NCBI GenBank assembly: GCA_023398375.1
Contig: JAEWSH010000051.1
Span: 1-64,000, forward strand
DNA length: 64,000 nucleotides
Reading direction: 5' to 3'
DNA from: Bacillota bacterium
GTDB lineage: Bacteria > Bacillota > Clostridia > Lachnospirales > Lachnospiraceae
The position numbers and the translations under genes were made by a program. A model generated the notes under the pieces. That model saw only the letters and a list, made by a program, of their open reading frames with translations, made no database searches and was not told the origin of the DNA. The number at the start of each line of letters is the position of its first letter. The first letter of the stretch is position 1. Positions 15,167 through 24,128 of this stretch are shown here, piece after piece.

Positions 15167-16447
15167 ATGAATGGTTTATTATCAAAAATCAAAGGATTTT
15201 TGCTGATTGCAAAAAAGTTGATTTTGAGGGGAAAAGACCTGATGATGAAAAATAAGATAGTCACTGCCTTCATGGGAATTGGAGTTTTAGCACTTGTTAT
15301 TGTGCTGGTGGTCATCTTTAAGGGGACGAGTACGAAAAGCGAAGAGACACAGGCCAAAGCAACAACTGTGTCAGGAAGTGATGTATCAGAAGAACCATTG
15401 GAAGAAAATGCATATCCTGAAGTAAATGAATTGGTAAAAAATTACTATAAAGCGCTTGCGGATGGTGATATGGATGCAATAGTTGCCAATAGAAATTATA
15501 CGGAAGATACAGAAAAGATTCGTTTGGAGAAAAAAAGTGAATATATTGACAGTTATGAAAATATTACCTGTTATACCAAAAAAGGCTTATTAGAAAATAC
15601 GTATCTTGCGTATGTATACTATGAGGTGAAATTTAAAGATATCGATACTTTAGCCCCCGCATTGAATACGTTGTACATTTGTCCGAATGAGAGTGGTAAA
15701 TTGTATATCTATGAGGGAGAAATAGATGATAACGTATCAGCCTATTTAAAATCACTTTCTACGCAGGATGATGTACTGGATCTTTTTAACAGAGTACAGG
15801 TCAGTTATAATGAAGCAATTGAGAAGGATGAAAATTTAAATGCATTCCTGACAGAATTGCCAACAAAGATAAAGACAGAAGTTGGTGAAGCTTTGGCAGC
15901 ATTGGAGGCTCCGGAAAGTACCACCGAAGAAACAACTGAAGAAGAAGCAACCGGAGAGGCGGCAGAAGAAGTAACGACAGAGGAAGCACCACAGCCAGCA
16001 GAAGAGACTGTAGAGGCAACAGAAACAGTAAATGTCCGGAGTTCAGATAGTGAGACAGCAGATAAGATCGGAAAGGCTCAGTCAGGAGACCTATTTACGA
16101 GACTGGAAACCAAAGAAAACGGATGGAGCAAAATCAAATTTGAAGATCGGGAAGCTTATGTGAAATCAGAATTCCTAAAAGTTGTGGACACTGCAGCAGG
16201 GGCAGAAAATACAAATACTGAAAATACAGATGGTGAAGGTGTAGATACTGCTGAAACAGCAACACAGGGAAAAGTCACAGTAAAAGAAACAGTTAATGTT
16301 AGAAAATCTGCAAATGAAGCTTCTGCGAAACTAGGGGTCGCATATCAGGGAGATCATTTTGATCTGATCATGAAGCAGGCGGACGGCTGGTCTAAAATTA
16401 ATTATAATGGTCAGACTGGTTATGTAAAATCGGAATTTTTAGAGTAA
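15167..16447 (+). CDS. Membrane-anchored protein with two SH3b domains
   Basis: 427 residues from ATG 15167 (GAAAGGTG upstream); an internal ATG at 15242 with GAGGGG is a possible shorter start. One transmembrane helix near residues 32-50 is followed by an extracellular domain of about 170 residues, then a Thr/Glu/Ala-rich linker (near 245-285). Two bacterial SH3 repeats end the protein, each with a TVNVR opening and a GW.KI...G/EAYVKSEFL close. Such tails bind cell-wall peptides. No enzyme domain is visible, so it probably acts as a wall-binding or sensing protein. Confidence 0.8.
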   Translation: MNGLLSKIKGFLLIAKKLILRGKDLMMKNKIVTAFMGIGVLALVIVLVVIFKGTSTKSEETQAKATTVSGSDVSEEPLEENAYPEVNELVKNYYKALADGDMDAIVANRNYTEDTEKIRLEKKSEYIDSYENITCYTKKGLLENTYLAYVYYEVKFKDIDTLAPALNTLYICPNESGKLYIYEGEIDDNVSAYLKSLSTQDDVLDLFNRVQVSYNEAIEKDENLNAFLTELPTKIKTEVGEALAALEAPESTTEETTEEEATGEAAEEVTTEEAPQPAEETVEATETVNVRSSDSETADKIGKAQSGDLFTRLETKENGWSKIKFEDREAYVKSEFLKVVDTAAGAENTNTENTDGEGVDTAETATQGKVTVKETVNVRKSANEASAKLGVAYQGDHFDLIMKQADGWSKINYNGQTGYVKSEFLE

Positions 16448-16474
16448 ATAGTAAAGACGGCAGAAATATAAAAT

Positions 16475-16530
16475 AAAAGATGTTTACTGGAAAATACCCA
16501 TGACTGGTATTTGAAAGTGAACATCTTTTT
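16475..16530 (+). terminator. Terminator with nested hairpin
   Basis: Outer stem AAAGATGTT / AACATCTTT encloses AAATACC / GGTATTT, then T's. Confidence 0.75.
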
Positions 16531-16558
16531 CATAAAAAATATTATGGAGGTAGCAGCA

Positions 16559-17527
16559 ATGAATATGGCAATTCTGGGAGCAGGTAATATTGCAAATATG
16601 ATGGCACGGACAATGGCGGGGATGAGTAATGTCACAAGTTATGCGGTTGCGTCAAGGGATTTAAATAAGGCGGAGCAATTTGCACATGAATATCAATTTC
16701 AAAAAGCATATGGTTCCTATGAGGAATTGGTAAATGATCCAAAAGTTGATCTTATTTATATTGCAACCCCGCATTCGTTCCATTTTGAACATGCAAAGTT
16801 ATGTATCAGCCATAAGAAACCGGTACTGTGTGAGAAGCCTTTTATGGTGAACGCAGAACAGGCAAAAGAGATCATAGGCTATGCAAAAGAACAGGGTGTA
16901 TTTATTACGGAAGCGATGTGGACCAGATACATGCCGATGCGGGATAAAATCAAAGAAGTGCTGGATTCAGGTGTGATAGGTACTGCACATATGCTTACTG
17001 CAAATCTGGGATACAAGATCGATACGGTGCCGAGACTGCAAAAACCGGAATTGGCTGGTGGTGCATTACTGGATGTAGGTGTATATACATTGAATTTTGC
17101 ATCTATGGTATTTGGAGATGATATCAGTGACGTGACCTCGACCTGTACCTACACCGATACAGGCGTGGATGAGCAGAACAGCGTTACGATTGCTTATAAA
17201 GATGGTAAGATGGCTGTATTGAATAGTTCTATGAAGGCATTGAGTGACCGCAAGGGAATTATCCATGGAAGCAAAGGTTTTATGATTATTGAAAATATAA
17301 ATAATTTTGAATCGATTACTGTTTATAATGAGGAATATCGTGAAATTGCATGTTATCCATGTCCAAAGCAGATTACTGGTTTTGAATATGAAGTAGAAGC
17401 AAGTATCAGGGCAATCATGAATGGAGAACTAGAGTGTCCGCAGATGCCTCATAATGAAATTATGCATATGATGCAGATTATGGATAATCTTAGGAGTGAA
17501 TGGGATATTAAATATCCATGCGAATAG
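16559..17527 (+). CDS. Gfo/Idh/MocA family oxidoreductase
   Basis: 322 residues. ATG 16559 follows GGAGGTAGCAGCA. The Rossmann motif is AILGAGNIANMMA, followed by YIATPHSFH and the family EKP motif (CEKPFMVN, near residue 95) that carries the catalytic lysine. The C-terminal half includes GGALLDVGVYTLNFA. It resembles dihydrodiol/xylose dehydrogenase-like members, but the sugar or diol substrate cannot be read from the sequence. It is flanked by terminators on both sides, so it is a single-gene unit. Confidence 0.88.
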   Translation: MNMAILGAGNIANMMARTMAGMSNVTSYAVASRDLNKAEQFAHEYQFQKAYGSYEELVNDPKVDLIYIATPHSFHFEHAKLCISHKKPVLCEKPFMVNAEQAKEIIGYAKEQGVFITEAMWTRYMPMRDKIKEVLDSGVIGTAHMLTANLGYKIDTVPRLQKPELAGGALLDVGVYTLNFASMVFGDDISDVTSTCTYTDTGVDEQNSVTIAYKDGKMAVLNSSMKALSDRKGIIHGSKGFMIIENINNFESITVYNEEYREIACYPCPKQITGFEYEVEASIRAIMNGELECPQMPHNEIMHMMQIMDNLRSEWDIKYPCE

Positions 17528-17550
17528 AAACTAAATTATGTGGAATACTT

Positions 17551-17591
17551 AGGCATAGAGAATGCAGAGATGCATCTCTATGTCTTTTTTT
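17551..17591 (+). terminator. Intrinsic terminator after the oxidoreductase gene
   Basis: GGCATAGAGA with TCTCTATGTC, an inner TGCA pair, then a run of T's. Confidence 0.8.
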
Positions 17592-17619
17592 ACGGTTAGG
17601 ATTAAAAAGGAGGTTTATA

Positions 17620-18060
17620 ATGATAGTAAATAAAAAAGAGGAAATTGAAGTATTGAAGGATATACAAAAAAATACACATATGGCAATGAAAGCGATAGAT
17701 ACGATAGCATCAAAAGTCTATGATGACGATTTAGCATTGCAATTATCCCGACAGTCTTTAAAATATTCAGCAATTCATAATGAAGCAGTTGACAGGATAC
17801 TGGAGGAAAGAGCAATGCCCATTCATGGGAATGCAATAGAGGAGGCTATGCTGGTAGGAGGTATCCATATGAATACCATCCTGAATACAAGCTCGAGTCA
17901 TATTGCAGAGCTGATGATTCAGGGAAGTAACAGAGGACTTACAAACATGTGGAAGACAATGAATATGCATCCGGAGGCAAAAGGAAAATCTATGGAGATC
18001 GCAAAGGAATTAATGGATTTTGAAGAAAAGAGTATAGAAATTTTAAAAAAATATTTGTAA
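17620..18060 (+). CDS. Helical-bundle protein, unknown
   Basis: 146 residues from ATG 17620, with AAAGGAGG upstream. The sequence is almost all helix, with repeated amphipathic stretches such as LKDIQKNTHMAMKAIDTIASK, LARQSLKYSAIHNEAVDRI-like segments and a C-terminal MDFEEKSIEILKKYL. This suggests a four-helix bundle of the ferritin-like/DUF2383 or CotF-like sort. No clear metal-binding EXXH pair is visible. It is bounded by terminators, so it is transcribed alone. Function is unknown. Confidence 0.65.
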   Translation: MIVNKKEEIEVLKDIQKNTHMAMKAIDTIASKVYDDDLALQLSRQSLKYSAIHNEAVDRILEERAMPIHGNAIEEAMLVGGIHMNTILNTSSSHIAELMIQGSNRGLTNMWKTMNMHPEAKGKSMEIAKELMDFEEKSIEILKKYL

Positions 18061-18068
18061 ATAGAAAA

Positions 18069-18109
18069 AACTTCGGATAGAGCACAAAGTTGTTCTTCCG
18101 GAGTTTTTA
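18069..18109 (+). terminator. Intrinsic terminator
   Basis: AACTTCGGA (18069-18077) and TCCGGAGTT (18097-18105), followed by T's. Confidence 0.8.
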
Positions 18110-18230
18110 CTTATAAATAGTGCTTTCAGAGGATGCATAAGTATGATATATTAATAAGTATGCAGAACGATATACTGATTCTTTTGTGATACATTTACAG
18201 ATATAATTTAGAAATGTGAGGCACGGTAAT

Positions 18231-18908
18231 GTGGAAAGAAATGTAAGTCTTGAAGAAATCTCAGATGGAAGATTATATGGATTGAATGATATGGTTAAAG
18301 CAGATTGCAATGATTGCACGGGCTGCTCAGCCTGCTGTCAGGGTATGGGAAATTCTATCCTATTAGATCCGCTTGATATTTTCCGGTTTACCGGAAAGCT
18401 ACATATGACATTTGAGGAATTATTGATTGATAAAATAGAACTGAATGTGGTGGATGGTATCATTCTTCCAAATCTTAAAATGACAGGAAAAACAGAGAAG
18501 TGTGTTTTTTTGAATGAAAAAGGAAGGTGCAGGATTCATTCTTTCAGACCGGGAATTTGCAGATTATTTCCTTTGGGAAGGTATTATCAAAATCGTTCTT
18601 TCCGCTATTTTTTGCAGGTGCATGAATGTCAAAAAGGAAATAAGACAAAGATAAAAGTACGCAAATGGATCGATACAGTGGATGTTAAGAAAAATGAGCA
18701 ATACATAGCAGAGTGGCATTATTTTCTGTTGGATCTGCAAAAAAAGATGAAGAGCAATACAGATACTATGTTGATGAAACAGATAAGCATGTATGTTTTA
18801 CAAAACTTTTTTATTTCAGAGTATGATACAAATGCAGAATTTTATTCACAATTTCAGGAACGGATGGAAAAAGCGAAGAATAGCTTATGCGGAGAAGTGA
18901 AACAATAA
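18231..18908 (+). CDS. YkgJ-type cysteine-cluster protein
   Basis: 225 residues from GTG 18231, chosen for the GAGG nine bases ahead; an in-frame GTG at 18216 would add five residues. The cysteine cluster DCTGCSACCQG near residue 28 and the later C.FL...GRCRIHSFRPGICRLFPLGRYY are the YkgJ (formerly UPF0153) pattern, thought to bind zinc or an iron-sulfur cluster. The C-terminal 80 residues are helical and without motif. Its biochemical role is not established. Confidence 0.85.
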   Translation: MERNVSLEEISDGRLYGLNDMVKADCNDCTGCSACCQGMGNSILLDPLDIFRFTGKLHMTFEELLIDKIELNVVDGIILPNLKMTGKTEKCVFLNEKGRCRIHSFRPGICRLFPLGRYYQNRSFRYFLQVHECQKGNKTKIKVRKWIDTVDVKKNEQYIAEWHYFLLDLQKKMKSNTDTMLMKQISMYVLQNFFISEYDTNAEFYSQFQERMEKAKNSLCGEVKQ

Positions 18909-19091
18909 AATGTTAACTTGCCTATTCCAATCGGAGTGATTCCGATCTCATTTATGAATCATGCAATTTATCAAGCAATATTCATATATGCATTATGATG
19001 AAAAAAGGAACAATCAGTCATTTTATCTGGATGTCAGCAGGAACTGGTGTTTGCAGTTAATTAAGGCTTAATTATTTAAATAGGATCATAT

Positions 19092-19132
19092 AAAAAAAGA
19101 AGAGAAAGATGTAGATACCGCTTCTTTTTTTT
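19092..19132 (+). terminator. A/T-rich intrinsic terminator
   Basis: AAAAAAAGAAG (19092-19102) pairs with CTTCTTTTTTT (19121 on). It may work in both directions. Confidence 0.6.
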
Positions 19133-19143
19133 GTGCGCTTTCC

Positions 19144-19172
19144 TTGCGATTCGCGAATAATTGTGGTATTAT
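19144..19172 (+). promoter_or_regulatory. Promoter of the CotH-VTC-DUF4956 operon
   Basis: TTGCGA (19144-19149), 17 bp, TATTAT (19167-19172), about 50 bp before the cotH-like start. Confidence 0.5.
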
Positions 19173-19221
19173 TGTTTAGTTTAATGTGACCCATTTAAGG
19201 TCACAGATGGGAGTATTTTGT

Positions 19222-21021
19222 ATGAATTTTTTTTTCTTTCATAAGAAAACGATTATAAGAACAATAACGATAATATGCTTTCTTGGATTCAGTGTATTTT
19301 TACTAAAAAAGGTCGCGAATATCAATAATATTCAGGAAGAGCAACAAAAAGCAGCAGAGGTAGAAGCGATACAGCAGAACATGGCATCAGAGGGCGTACA
19401 GATGGTTCCGGAACCGGACAGCAGCCAGGTATTCACGGTCAGCGTAAGTCTGGATAAGCAGGTAAAGAGCGGTGCTGGAGTTGATATAAAGTGGTGGTAT
19501 AACGAGAACGATGGGAAGTATTATCTGTTCTTACCAACTTCTGCAAATCTTAACGCTCTGAAAATACACATGTCAATAGTGAATGAAGTATTGGTTGACG
19601 GAGAAATGGTGAAGGATGGAGACATCTGTTCTTTATCACTAGGATCGCATGAGATTACTACAATGGTAAGTGATCAGGTATTTCCGCTGGAAGTAATGCA
19701 ATCTGCGCATGTCGCAACACTTTTCTTTGAGACGAATTCAGGGAGCATGCAATATCTGCATACGGATAAGTCAAATGAAGAAGGCGGAAAGATCACCATA
19801 TTAAGAGAAGATGGGAAAACAGAATTTGCAGGAGATATTGAAGCGATGCATTGCCGCGGAAATGCTTCCTGGGAGGAGACAAATAAGAAATCATATCAAT
19901 TAAAATTGCCAAAAGAAGTAAGTTTCTTTCAAATGGGCGCTGCTAAAAAATGGCTATTGATCGCGAACGCTTTTGACAGTACGTTGGTTCGTAATGTTAC
20001 CACTTTTGACATGGCGCAAGAATTAGGACTTTCCTATACACCGCAAATGGAATATGTAGATGTCTATGCAAATGGAAATTATGTAGGCAATTATCTGCTG
20101 GCAACGAAAATAGAAATCGGTAAGAACCGCGTTAAGATCAATAATTTGGAAGATGCAACGAAGAAGATGAATCCATCGGTAAAAGATTTAAGTACCTGTG
20201 ATACTTTTATGACACCACAGGGCAGACTCTTCAGTACCAAGGGATATGAGATACCGGAGGAACCGGAGGATCTGACAGGCGGATACCTCTTAGAGATAGA
20301 GATGAGTGACCGCTATGGACTGGAGCCTAGCGGATTCATAACTTCAAGGATGCAGCCGGTCGTATTTACCAGTCCAAAGTATGCGTCTTTTGATCAGGTA
20401 TCGTATATTGCTAATCGGTATCAGGATCTGGAAGATGCCATGTTTTCGGAGAATGGCTATAGTCCGTATTCCGGTAAATATTTTGGAGATTACATTGATA
20501 TTGATTCTTTTGCCAGAAAATATTTATTGGAAGAGATGATAAAAAATCTGGATGCGGCATTTACCAGCCAGTTCTTTTATAAACCGAATGATAGTACAAG
20601 CACAAAATTTTTTGCGGGTCCGGCGTGGGATTATGACAAAGCAATTGCCGGTTCCGGTATAACACAGGAGGGAATAGATCTATTCGATCCGAATGGTTTT
20701 TATGCCTGCGTAAAAACAAAGGATTCCGATATTTGGTATGCACTTTATCAGCAGAAAGAATTTCGAGATACTGCAATTCAGATTTATTTTGATGAATTTA
20801 AGGATATCGTAGAGAAAGAAGCAAATACGAAGATTGATGAAAGAGCGGATCGCATTCTGAATGCCGCATTAATGGACGAATTCAGATGGGATACTTTCGA
20901 TGAAGATGCGACTGTAGAGGAGAAAACGAATACTTACTACGAAAAAGTCGCGGAACTTGCGAACTTCCTGCATGAGAGAAATGACTTCCTGTCCGGGGAA
21001 TGGGGCGAAGAAGGACAATAG
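19222..21021 (+). CDS. CotH kinase family protein
   Basis: 599 residues from ATG 19222 (GGGAG upstream). An N-terminal membrane anchor (about residues 8-28) is followed by an extracellular region. The CotH domain has the RGNASWEETNKKSYQLKL motif near residue 215, the YVGNYLLATKIEIGKN strand and GPAWDYDKAIAG with the metal-binding aspartate. Bacillus CotH phosphorylates spore coat proteins. Outside coats, similar proteins form operons with VTC and DUF4956 genes, as here, where they seem to act at the cell surface. The substrate is unknown. Confidence 0.88.
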   Translation: MNFFFFHKKTIIRTITIICFLGFSVFLLKKVANINNIQEEQQKAAEVEAIQQNMASEGVQMVPEPDSSQVFTVSVSLDKQVKSGAGVDIKWWYNENDGKYYLFLPTSANLNALKIHMSIVNEVLVDGEMVKDGDICSLSLGSHEITTMVSDQVFPLEVMQSAHVATLFFETNSGSMQYLHTDKSNEEGGKITILREDGKTEFAGDIEAMHCRGNASWEETNKKSYQLKLPKEVSFFQMGAAKKWLLIANAFDSTLVRNVTTFDMAQELGLSYTPQMEYVDVYANGNYVGNYLLATKIEIGKNRVKINNLEDATKKMNPSVKDLSTCDTFMTPQGRLFSTKGYEIPEEPEDLTGGYLLEIEMSDRYGLEPSGFITSRMQPVVFTSPKYASFDQVSYIANRYQDLEDAMFSENGYSPYSGKYFGDYIDIDSFARKYLLEEMIKNLDAAFTSQFFYKPNDSTSTKFFAGPAWDYDKAIAGSGITQEGIDLFDPNGFYACVKTKDSDIWYALYQQKEFRDTAIQIYFDEFKDIVEKEANTKIDERADRILNAALMDEFRWDTFDEDATVEEKTNTYYEKVAELANFLHERNDFLSGEWGEEGQ

Positions 21022-21025
21022 GCAT

Positions 21026-21058
21026 GCGGAGCAGGCATGAGGTCTTCATGCCTTCTGC
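21026..21058 (+). other. Intercistronic hairpin between cotH-like and VTC genes
   Basis: AGGCATGA/TCATGCCT plus an outer GCGGA/TCTGC, with no T run. This suggests mRNA processing or partial attenuation rather than a terminator. Confidence 0.45.
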
Positions 21059-21076
21059 GAGAAAGGGGCGTTAGTC

Positions 21077-21778
21077 ATGATAGCAAGTGAATTCAGACAT
21101 GAATTAAAATATATCAGTACAGAAACACAGCTTGCATGTATTAAGAATCGGATTGGTCCGCTCATGCAGCTGGACCGAAATGTAGGAACAGTAGGCAGTT
21201 ATATGATTCGAAGCTTATATTTCGATGATTATGAGAATACCTGTTTTTATGATAATGAAAATGGAACAGATCCCAGGGAAAAATTCCGTATTCGTATCTA
21301 TAATCATAATACAGATTCCATAAAGTTAGAGTTAAAGCGGAAAGAGCACGGAAAAACTAAAAAAACGTCATGTACTATTTCAAGAGAACTATGTCAGGAT
21401 ATACTGGACAAAAAAAAGATTTCTATGGATCGTATAGATGCACCGGTCTATCGGAAGTTCTGTATGCAGGCACAGACAAGGTTATTACGACCATGTGCAA
21501 TTGTTGAATATGACAGAATACCGTATATCTATCAGAACGGGAATGTACGTGTTACATTCGATAAAAACATACGTTCCGGTAATCTGTGTCACCAGTTTTT
21601 GGAAAAGCAGATTACCACAAGACCGATCATGCCGACAGGATATCATGTACTGGAAGTAAAATATGATGCATATATTCCAGATTTTATATATCGTAGTGTG
21701 CAGATAGAGAATCTGCAGCAGACAGCGTATTCGAAATATTATTTATGCAGAAAATATCGAGGAGGAATTTTTTCATGA
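21077..21778 (+). CDS. VTC-domain protein (polyphosphate polymerase-like)
   Basis: 233 residues. The triphosphate tunnel fold is recognisable: the opening RHELKYIS, the strand SYMIRSLYFDDYEN, basic tunnel strands KFRIRIYN and IKLELKRKEHGKTKK, EYDRIPYI and the closing VLEVKYDAYIP. Yeast Vtc4 uses this fold to make polyphosphate from ATP. Bacterial stand-alone versions occur with CotH and DUF4956. The product is cytoplasmic and its 3' end overlaps the next start by 4 bp, so the two are translationally coupled. Confidence 0.88.
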   Translation: MIASEFRHELKYISTETQLACIKNRIGPLMQLDRNVGTVGSYMIRSLYFDDYENTCFYDNENGTDPREKFRIRIYNHNTDSIKLELKRKEHGKTKKTSCTISRELCQDILDKKKISMDRIDAPVYRKFCMQAQTRLLRPCAIVEYDRIPYIYQNGNVRVTFDKNIRSGNLCHQFLEKQITTRPIMPTGYHVLEVKYDAYIPDFIYRSVQIENLQQTAYSKYYLCRKYRGGIFS

Positions 21779-22449
21779 GTGTAAAGGATATTATTAAAAA
21801 ATCTTTTTTAGAAACTTTTTCAAAGTCTGACATCAGCACAACAGACATTTTAGTCGTATTATTGATAACATCGGTACTTGCAGTATACATATTTTTTATT
21901 TATCGTATCCTGACAAGAAAATCATTCTATAATAAGAGCTTTAATATATCGCTTACAGCACTTGCCCTTATTACAGCAGCGGTTATCATTACCATTCAGT
22001 CAAGTATCGTAGTATCGCTCGGTATGGTAGGTGCATTATCCATAGTACGTTTCCGTACTGCTATTAAAGATCCGATGGATCTGGTGTTCCTATTCTGGTC
22101 TATCAGTGTGGGTATCATCTGTGGTGCTGGATTATATGAAATAGCAATTGTTTTATCTATTATTGTGACCATTGCCATTTTCGTATTAGACAGATTTCCG
22201 GTTGCAAAAGCACCTATGATTCTGGTTGTAAACTCTACTGATATTAAGAGTGAACAGAATATTATGGATGTGGTAACACACTTTTGCAAATTTCCAAAAG
22301 TGAAATCCCGTAATTTGTCAGCACGTCAATTGGATATGGTAATTGAGGTACGTGTAAAAGAAGAATCTGAGATGATTCTAAAAATGAACGAAATCAGTGG
22401 TGTACAATCAGTGTCGCTACTTTCTCATGACGGAGAGGTCACATTCTAG
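21775..22449 (+). CDS. DUF4956 membrane protein
   Basis: 224 residues. ATG 21775 overlaps the VTC stop (ATGA) and has GGAGGA upstream. Membrane helices occupy about residues 22-40, 55-75, 80-95 and 108-130, with the conserved SLGMVGALSIVRFRTAIKDP between them. The last 80 residues are a soluble domain. The family is the usual membrane partner of VTC-domain proteins and may form a channel or anchor for their product. This is inferred from repeated co-occurrence only. Confidence 0.85.
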   Translation: MSVKDIIKKSFLETFSKSDISTTDILVVLLITSVLAVYIFFIYRILTRKSFYNKSFNISLTALALITAAVIITIQSSIVVSLGMVGALSIVRFRTAIKDPMDLVFLFWSISVGIICGAGLYEIAIVLSIIVTIAIFVLDRFPVAKAPMILVVNSTDIKSEQNIMDVVTHFCKFPKVKSRNLSARQLDMVIEVRVKEESEMILKMNEISGVQSVSLLSHDGEVTF

Positions 22450-22485
22450 GATTTAAGTGTAGAAAGCTTGTTTACATGTTTGAAT

Positions 22486-22580
22486 TTGTCAATTTGCACA
22501 ATTTATGCTACGACACAATTGATACACAACATAGTACATTTGCAACAACCTCCTGCTTGGATTCAGCATGCAAGGGTTAT
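22486..22580. repeat. Palindromic repeat family, copy A left part
   Basis: Begins TGTCAATTTGCACAAT and runs to GCTTGGATTCAGCATGCAAG. It aligns with the left half of the copy at 26488 at roughly 70 percent by eye. The matching right end lies beyond the next gene at 23222. Confidence 0.65.
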
Positions 22581-22770
22581 AAGTTTTGGAACTTGATGCT
22601 AGAGAATAAAGAAGATGGAGTTTAGAAGAGGTGTGTTCATGAGAATGCATCTCTTTTTCATTATATGGAGATTATCATATTTCTGGGTTTACAGGAGTCA
22701 TAGCATGGAAAAATTATAAGAATTAGGTTAAAATGTATCTTATGAAATGGGAAAGGGGAGTATATGTATT

Positions 22771-23208
22771 ATGAAACAGAATATTTTGGTAAGTGCGTGT
22801 CTGATTGGTATGCATTGCAGATATAACGGAACAGATGCTATGCAAGAGGAGTTGAAACAATTGAAGGAGAAATATAATCTGATTCCCGTATGTCCGGAAA
22901 TCTATGGTGGTTTGCAGACACCGAGAGATCCGGCGGAACGCAGCGAAGAAAAAGTAATAACTGCTGCAGGAGAAGATGTGACTGAATTTTTTAGACATGG
23001 CGCAGAAGAAACCCTGCGTTTAAGAGAACTTTATGGATGTGAGAATGCAATTCTGAAAGAACGCAGTCCTTCATGTGGATATGGATCTATTTATGACGGG
23101 ACTTTTTGCGGGAAGCTCATAGATGGAAATGGTGTGACAGCAGAACTTCTGGCAGATAACGGGGTACGCATCTTAGGGGAATCCAAAATTAAAGAATTGC
23201 TTAAATAA
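22771..23208 (+). CDS. DUF523 family protein
   Basis: 145 residues; ATG 22771 with AAAGGGGAG upstream. The family hallmarks are present: LVSACLIGMHCRYNG at the start, PVCPEIYGGLQTPRDPAE in the middle and LKERSPSCGYGSIYDG near residue 95, with four conserved cysteines. Function is unproven; related proteins have been linked to 2-thiouracil desulfidation, which involves a cysteine-ligated iron-sulfur cluster. The gene is flanked on each side by part of a palindromic repeat, which is unusual. Confidence 0.85.
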   Translation: MKQNILVSACLIGMHCRYNGTDAMQEELKQLKEKYNLIPVCPEIYGGLQTPRDPAERSEEKVITAAGEDVTEFFRHGAEETLRLRELYGCENAILKERSPSCGYGSIYDGTFCGKLIDGNGVTAELLADNGVRILGESKIKELLK

Positions 23209-23221
23209 GATTAGTTGTCAA

Positions 23222-23275
23222 GGTCTAAATACCAGCGGCTCTATACAGTGACGAAGCCAAGTTCTATGATAGGCC
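23222..23275. repeat. Palindromic repeat family, copy A right part
   Basis: TCTAAATACCAGCGGCTCTA and GACGAAGCCAAGTTCT match the right half of the copy at 26488, with the internal arm deleted. Confidence 0.6.
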
Positions 23276-23371
23276 TTTAAAACTCTAATCACTATAAGGA
23301 TTTCAATTGCTAGAGCGGAGTGATTCGGGTATAATGAACAGGAAATAAAGCAAAAGGGGTATCATAATCAG

Positions 23372-24097
23372 ATGGAGAAAGTCCAGGCGGTTCGATTAAA
23401 TAAATATTTAGCAGAATGCGGCGTATGTTCCAGAAGAGAAGCTGACCGGATGATAGATCTGGGCCTAGTGAAGGTGGATGGTGCAGTTGCAAAAATGGGA
23501 AGTCGTGTGACACAGAGGAACGAGGTGACTGTGAACGGAAAGCCTGTACAGTCCAGAACCCGCAAGGTGGTATTGGCATTCTATAAGCCAGTTGGAATCA
23601 CCTGCACGGAAAAAGATGCGCATGCTAAGGTGACGATTACGGAATATCTTAAATATCCGATTCGTGTTACTTATGCGGGAAGACTGGATAAGGACTCAGA
23701 GGGTCTCATGATCATGAGTAATGACGGAGATCTGATCCAACAAATGACCAAAGCAGTCAATGGACATGAAAAGGAATATATTGTAAAAGTAAACAAACAG
23801 ATAGAGGATCTATTTCTGGAAAAGATGCAAAATGGTATCTATTTGAAGGAATTAGAAGTAACAACGAGAAAATGTACGGTAGAAAAAATGGGACCGTATA
23901 CATTCCGGATTGTCCTGACGCAGGGATTGAACAGACAGATCCGAAGGATGTGTGAGGTGCTGGGATACCGCGTGGTACAATTAAAAAGGATCCGTGTCAT
24001 GAACATAGGATTGGGAAATTTAAAGACAGGTGAGTATCGGGAAATATATGAAGAAGAGCTTGAGGAACTGTACAGACAGGCAGGAATTACAAGATAG
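23372..24097 (+). CDS. 23S rRNA pseudouridine synthase, RluF/RsuA type
   Basis: 241 residues. An S4 RNA-binding domain opens the protein (RLNKYLAECGVCSRREADRM), and the catalytic motif GRLDKDSEGLMIMSNDG (aspartate near residue 113) and the late LTQGLNRQIRRMCE are typical. RluF in E. coli modifies U2604 of 23S rRNA (and U35 of tRNA-Tyr). The RluF versus RluB/RsuA choice is by overall feel. It lies 31 bp ahead of ligA and is likely co-transcribed with it. Confidence 0.88.
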   Translation: MEKVQAVRLNKYLAECGVCSRREADRMIDLGLVKVDGAVAKMGSRVTQRNEVTVNGKPVQSRTRKVVLAFYKPVGITCTEKDAHAKVTITEYLKYPIRVTYAGRLDKDSEGLMIMSNDGDLIQQMTKAVNGHEKEYIVKVNKQIEDLFLEKMQNGIYLKELEVTTRKCTVEKMGPYTFRIVLTQGLNRQIRRMCEVLGYRVVQLKRIRVMNIGLGNLKTGEYREIYEEELEELYRQAGITR

Positions 24098-24128
24098 GAA
24101 ATATTAATAAAGACAGAGAGATCAAAAT

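Larger units (their letters stand above)
18909..19221. other. Intergenic region before the CotH operon
   Basis: Contains a short hairpin (ATCGGA/TCCGAT near 18930-18947), a terminator at 19092-19132 and a promoter at 19144-19172. No credible gene was seen between 18950 and 19090. Confidence 0.5.

Noticed and set aside
15801..16019. Leucine-rich open frame on the minus strand
   Set aside because: It is the mirror of the Glu/Thr-rich linker codons (GAA, GCA) in the SH3 protein.
22631..22661. Hairpin AGAGGTG...CATCTCTTTTT as a terminator after DUF4956
   Set aside because: The stem is short and interrupted, and it lies about 190 bp past the gene. Not strong enough to list as a feature.
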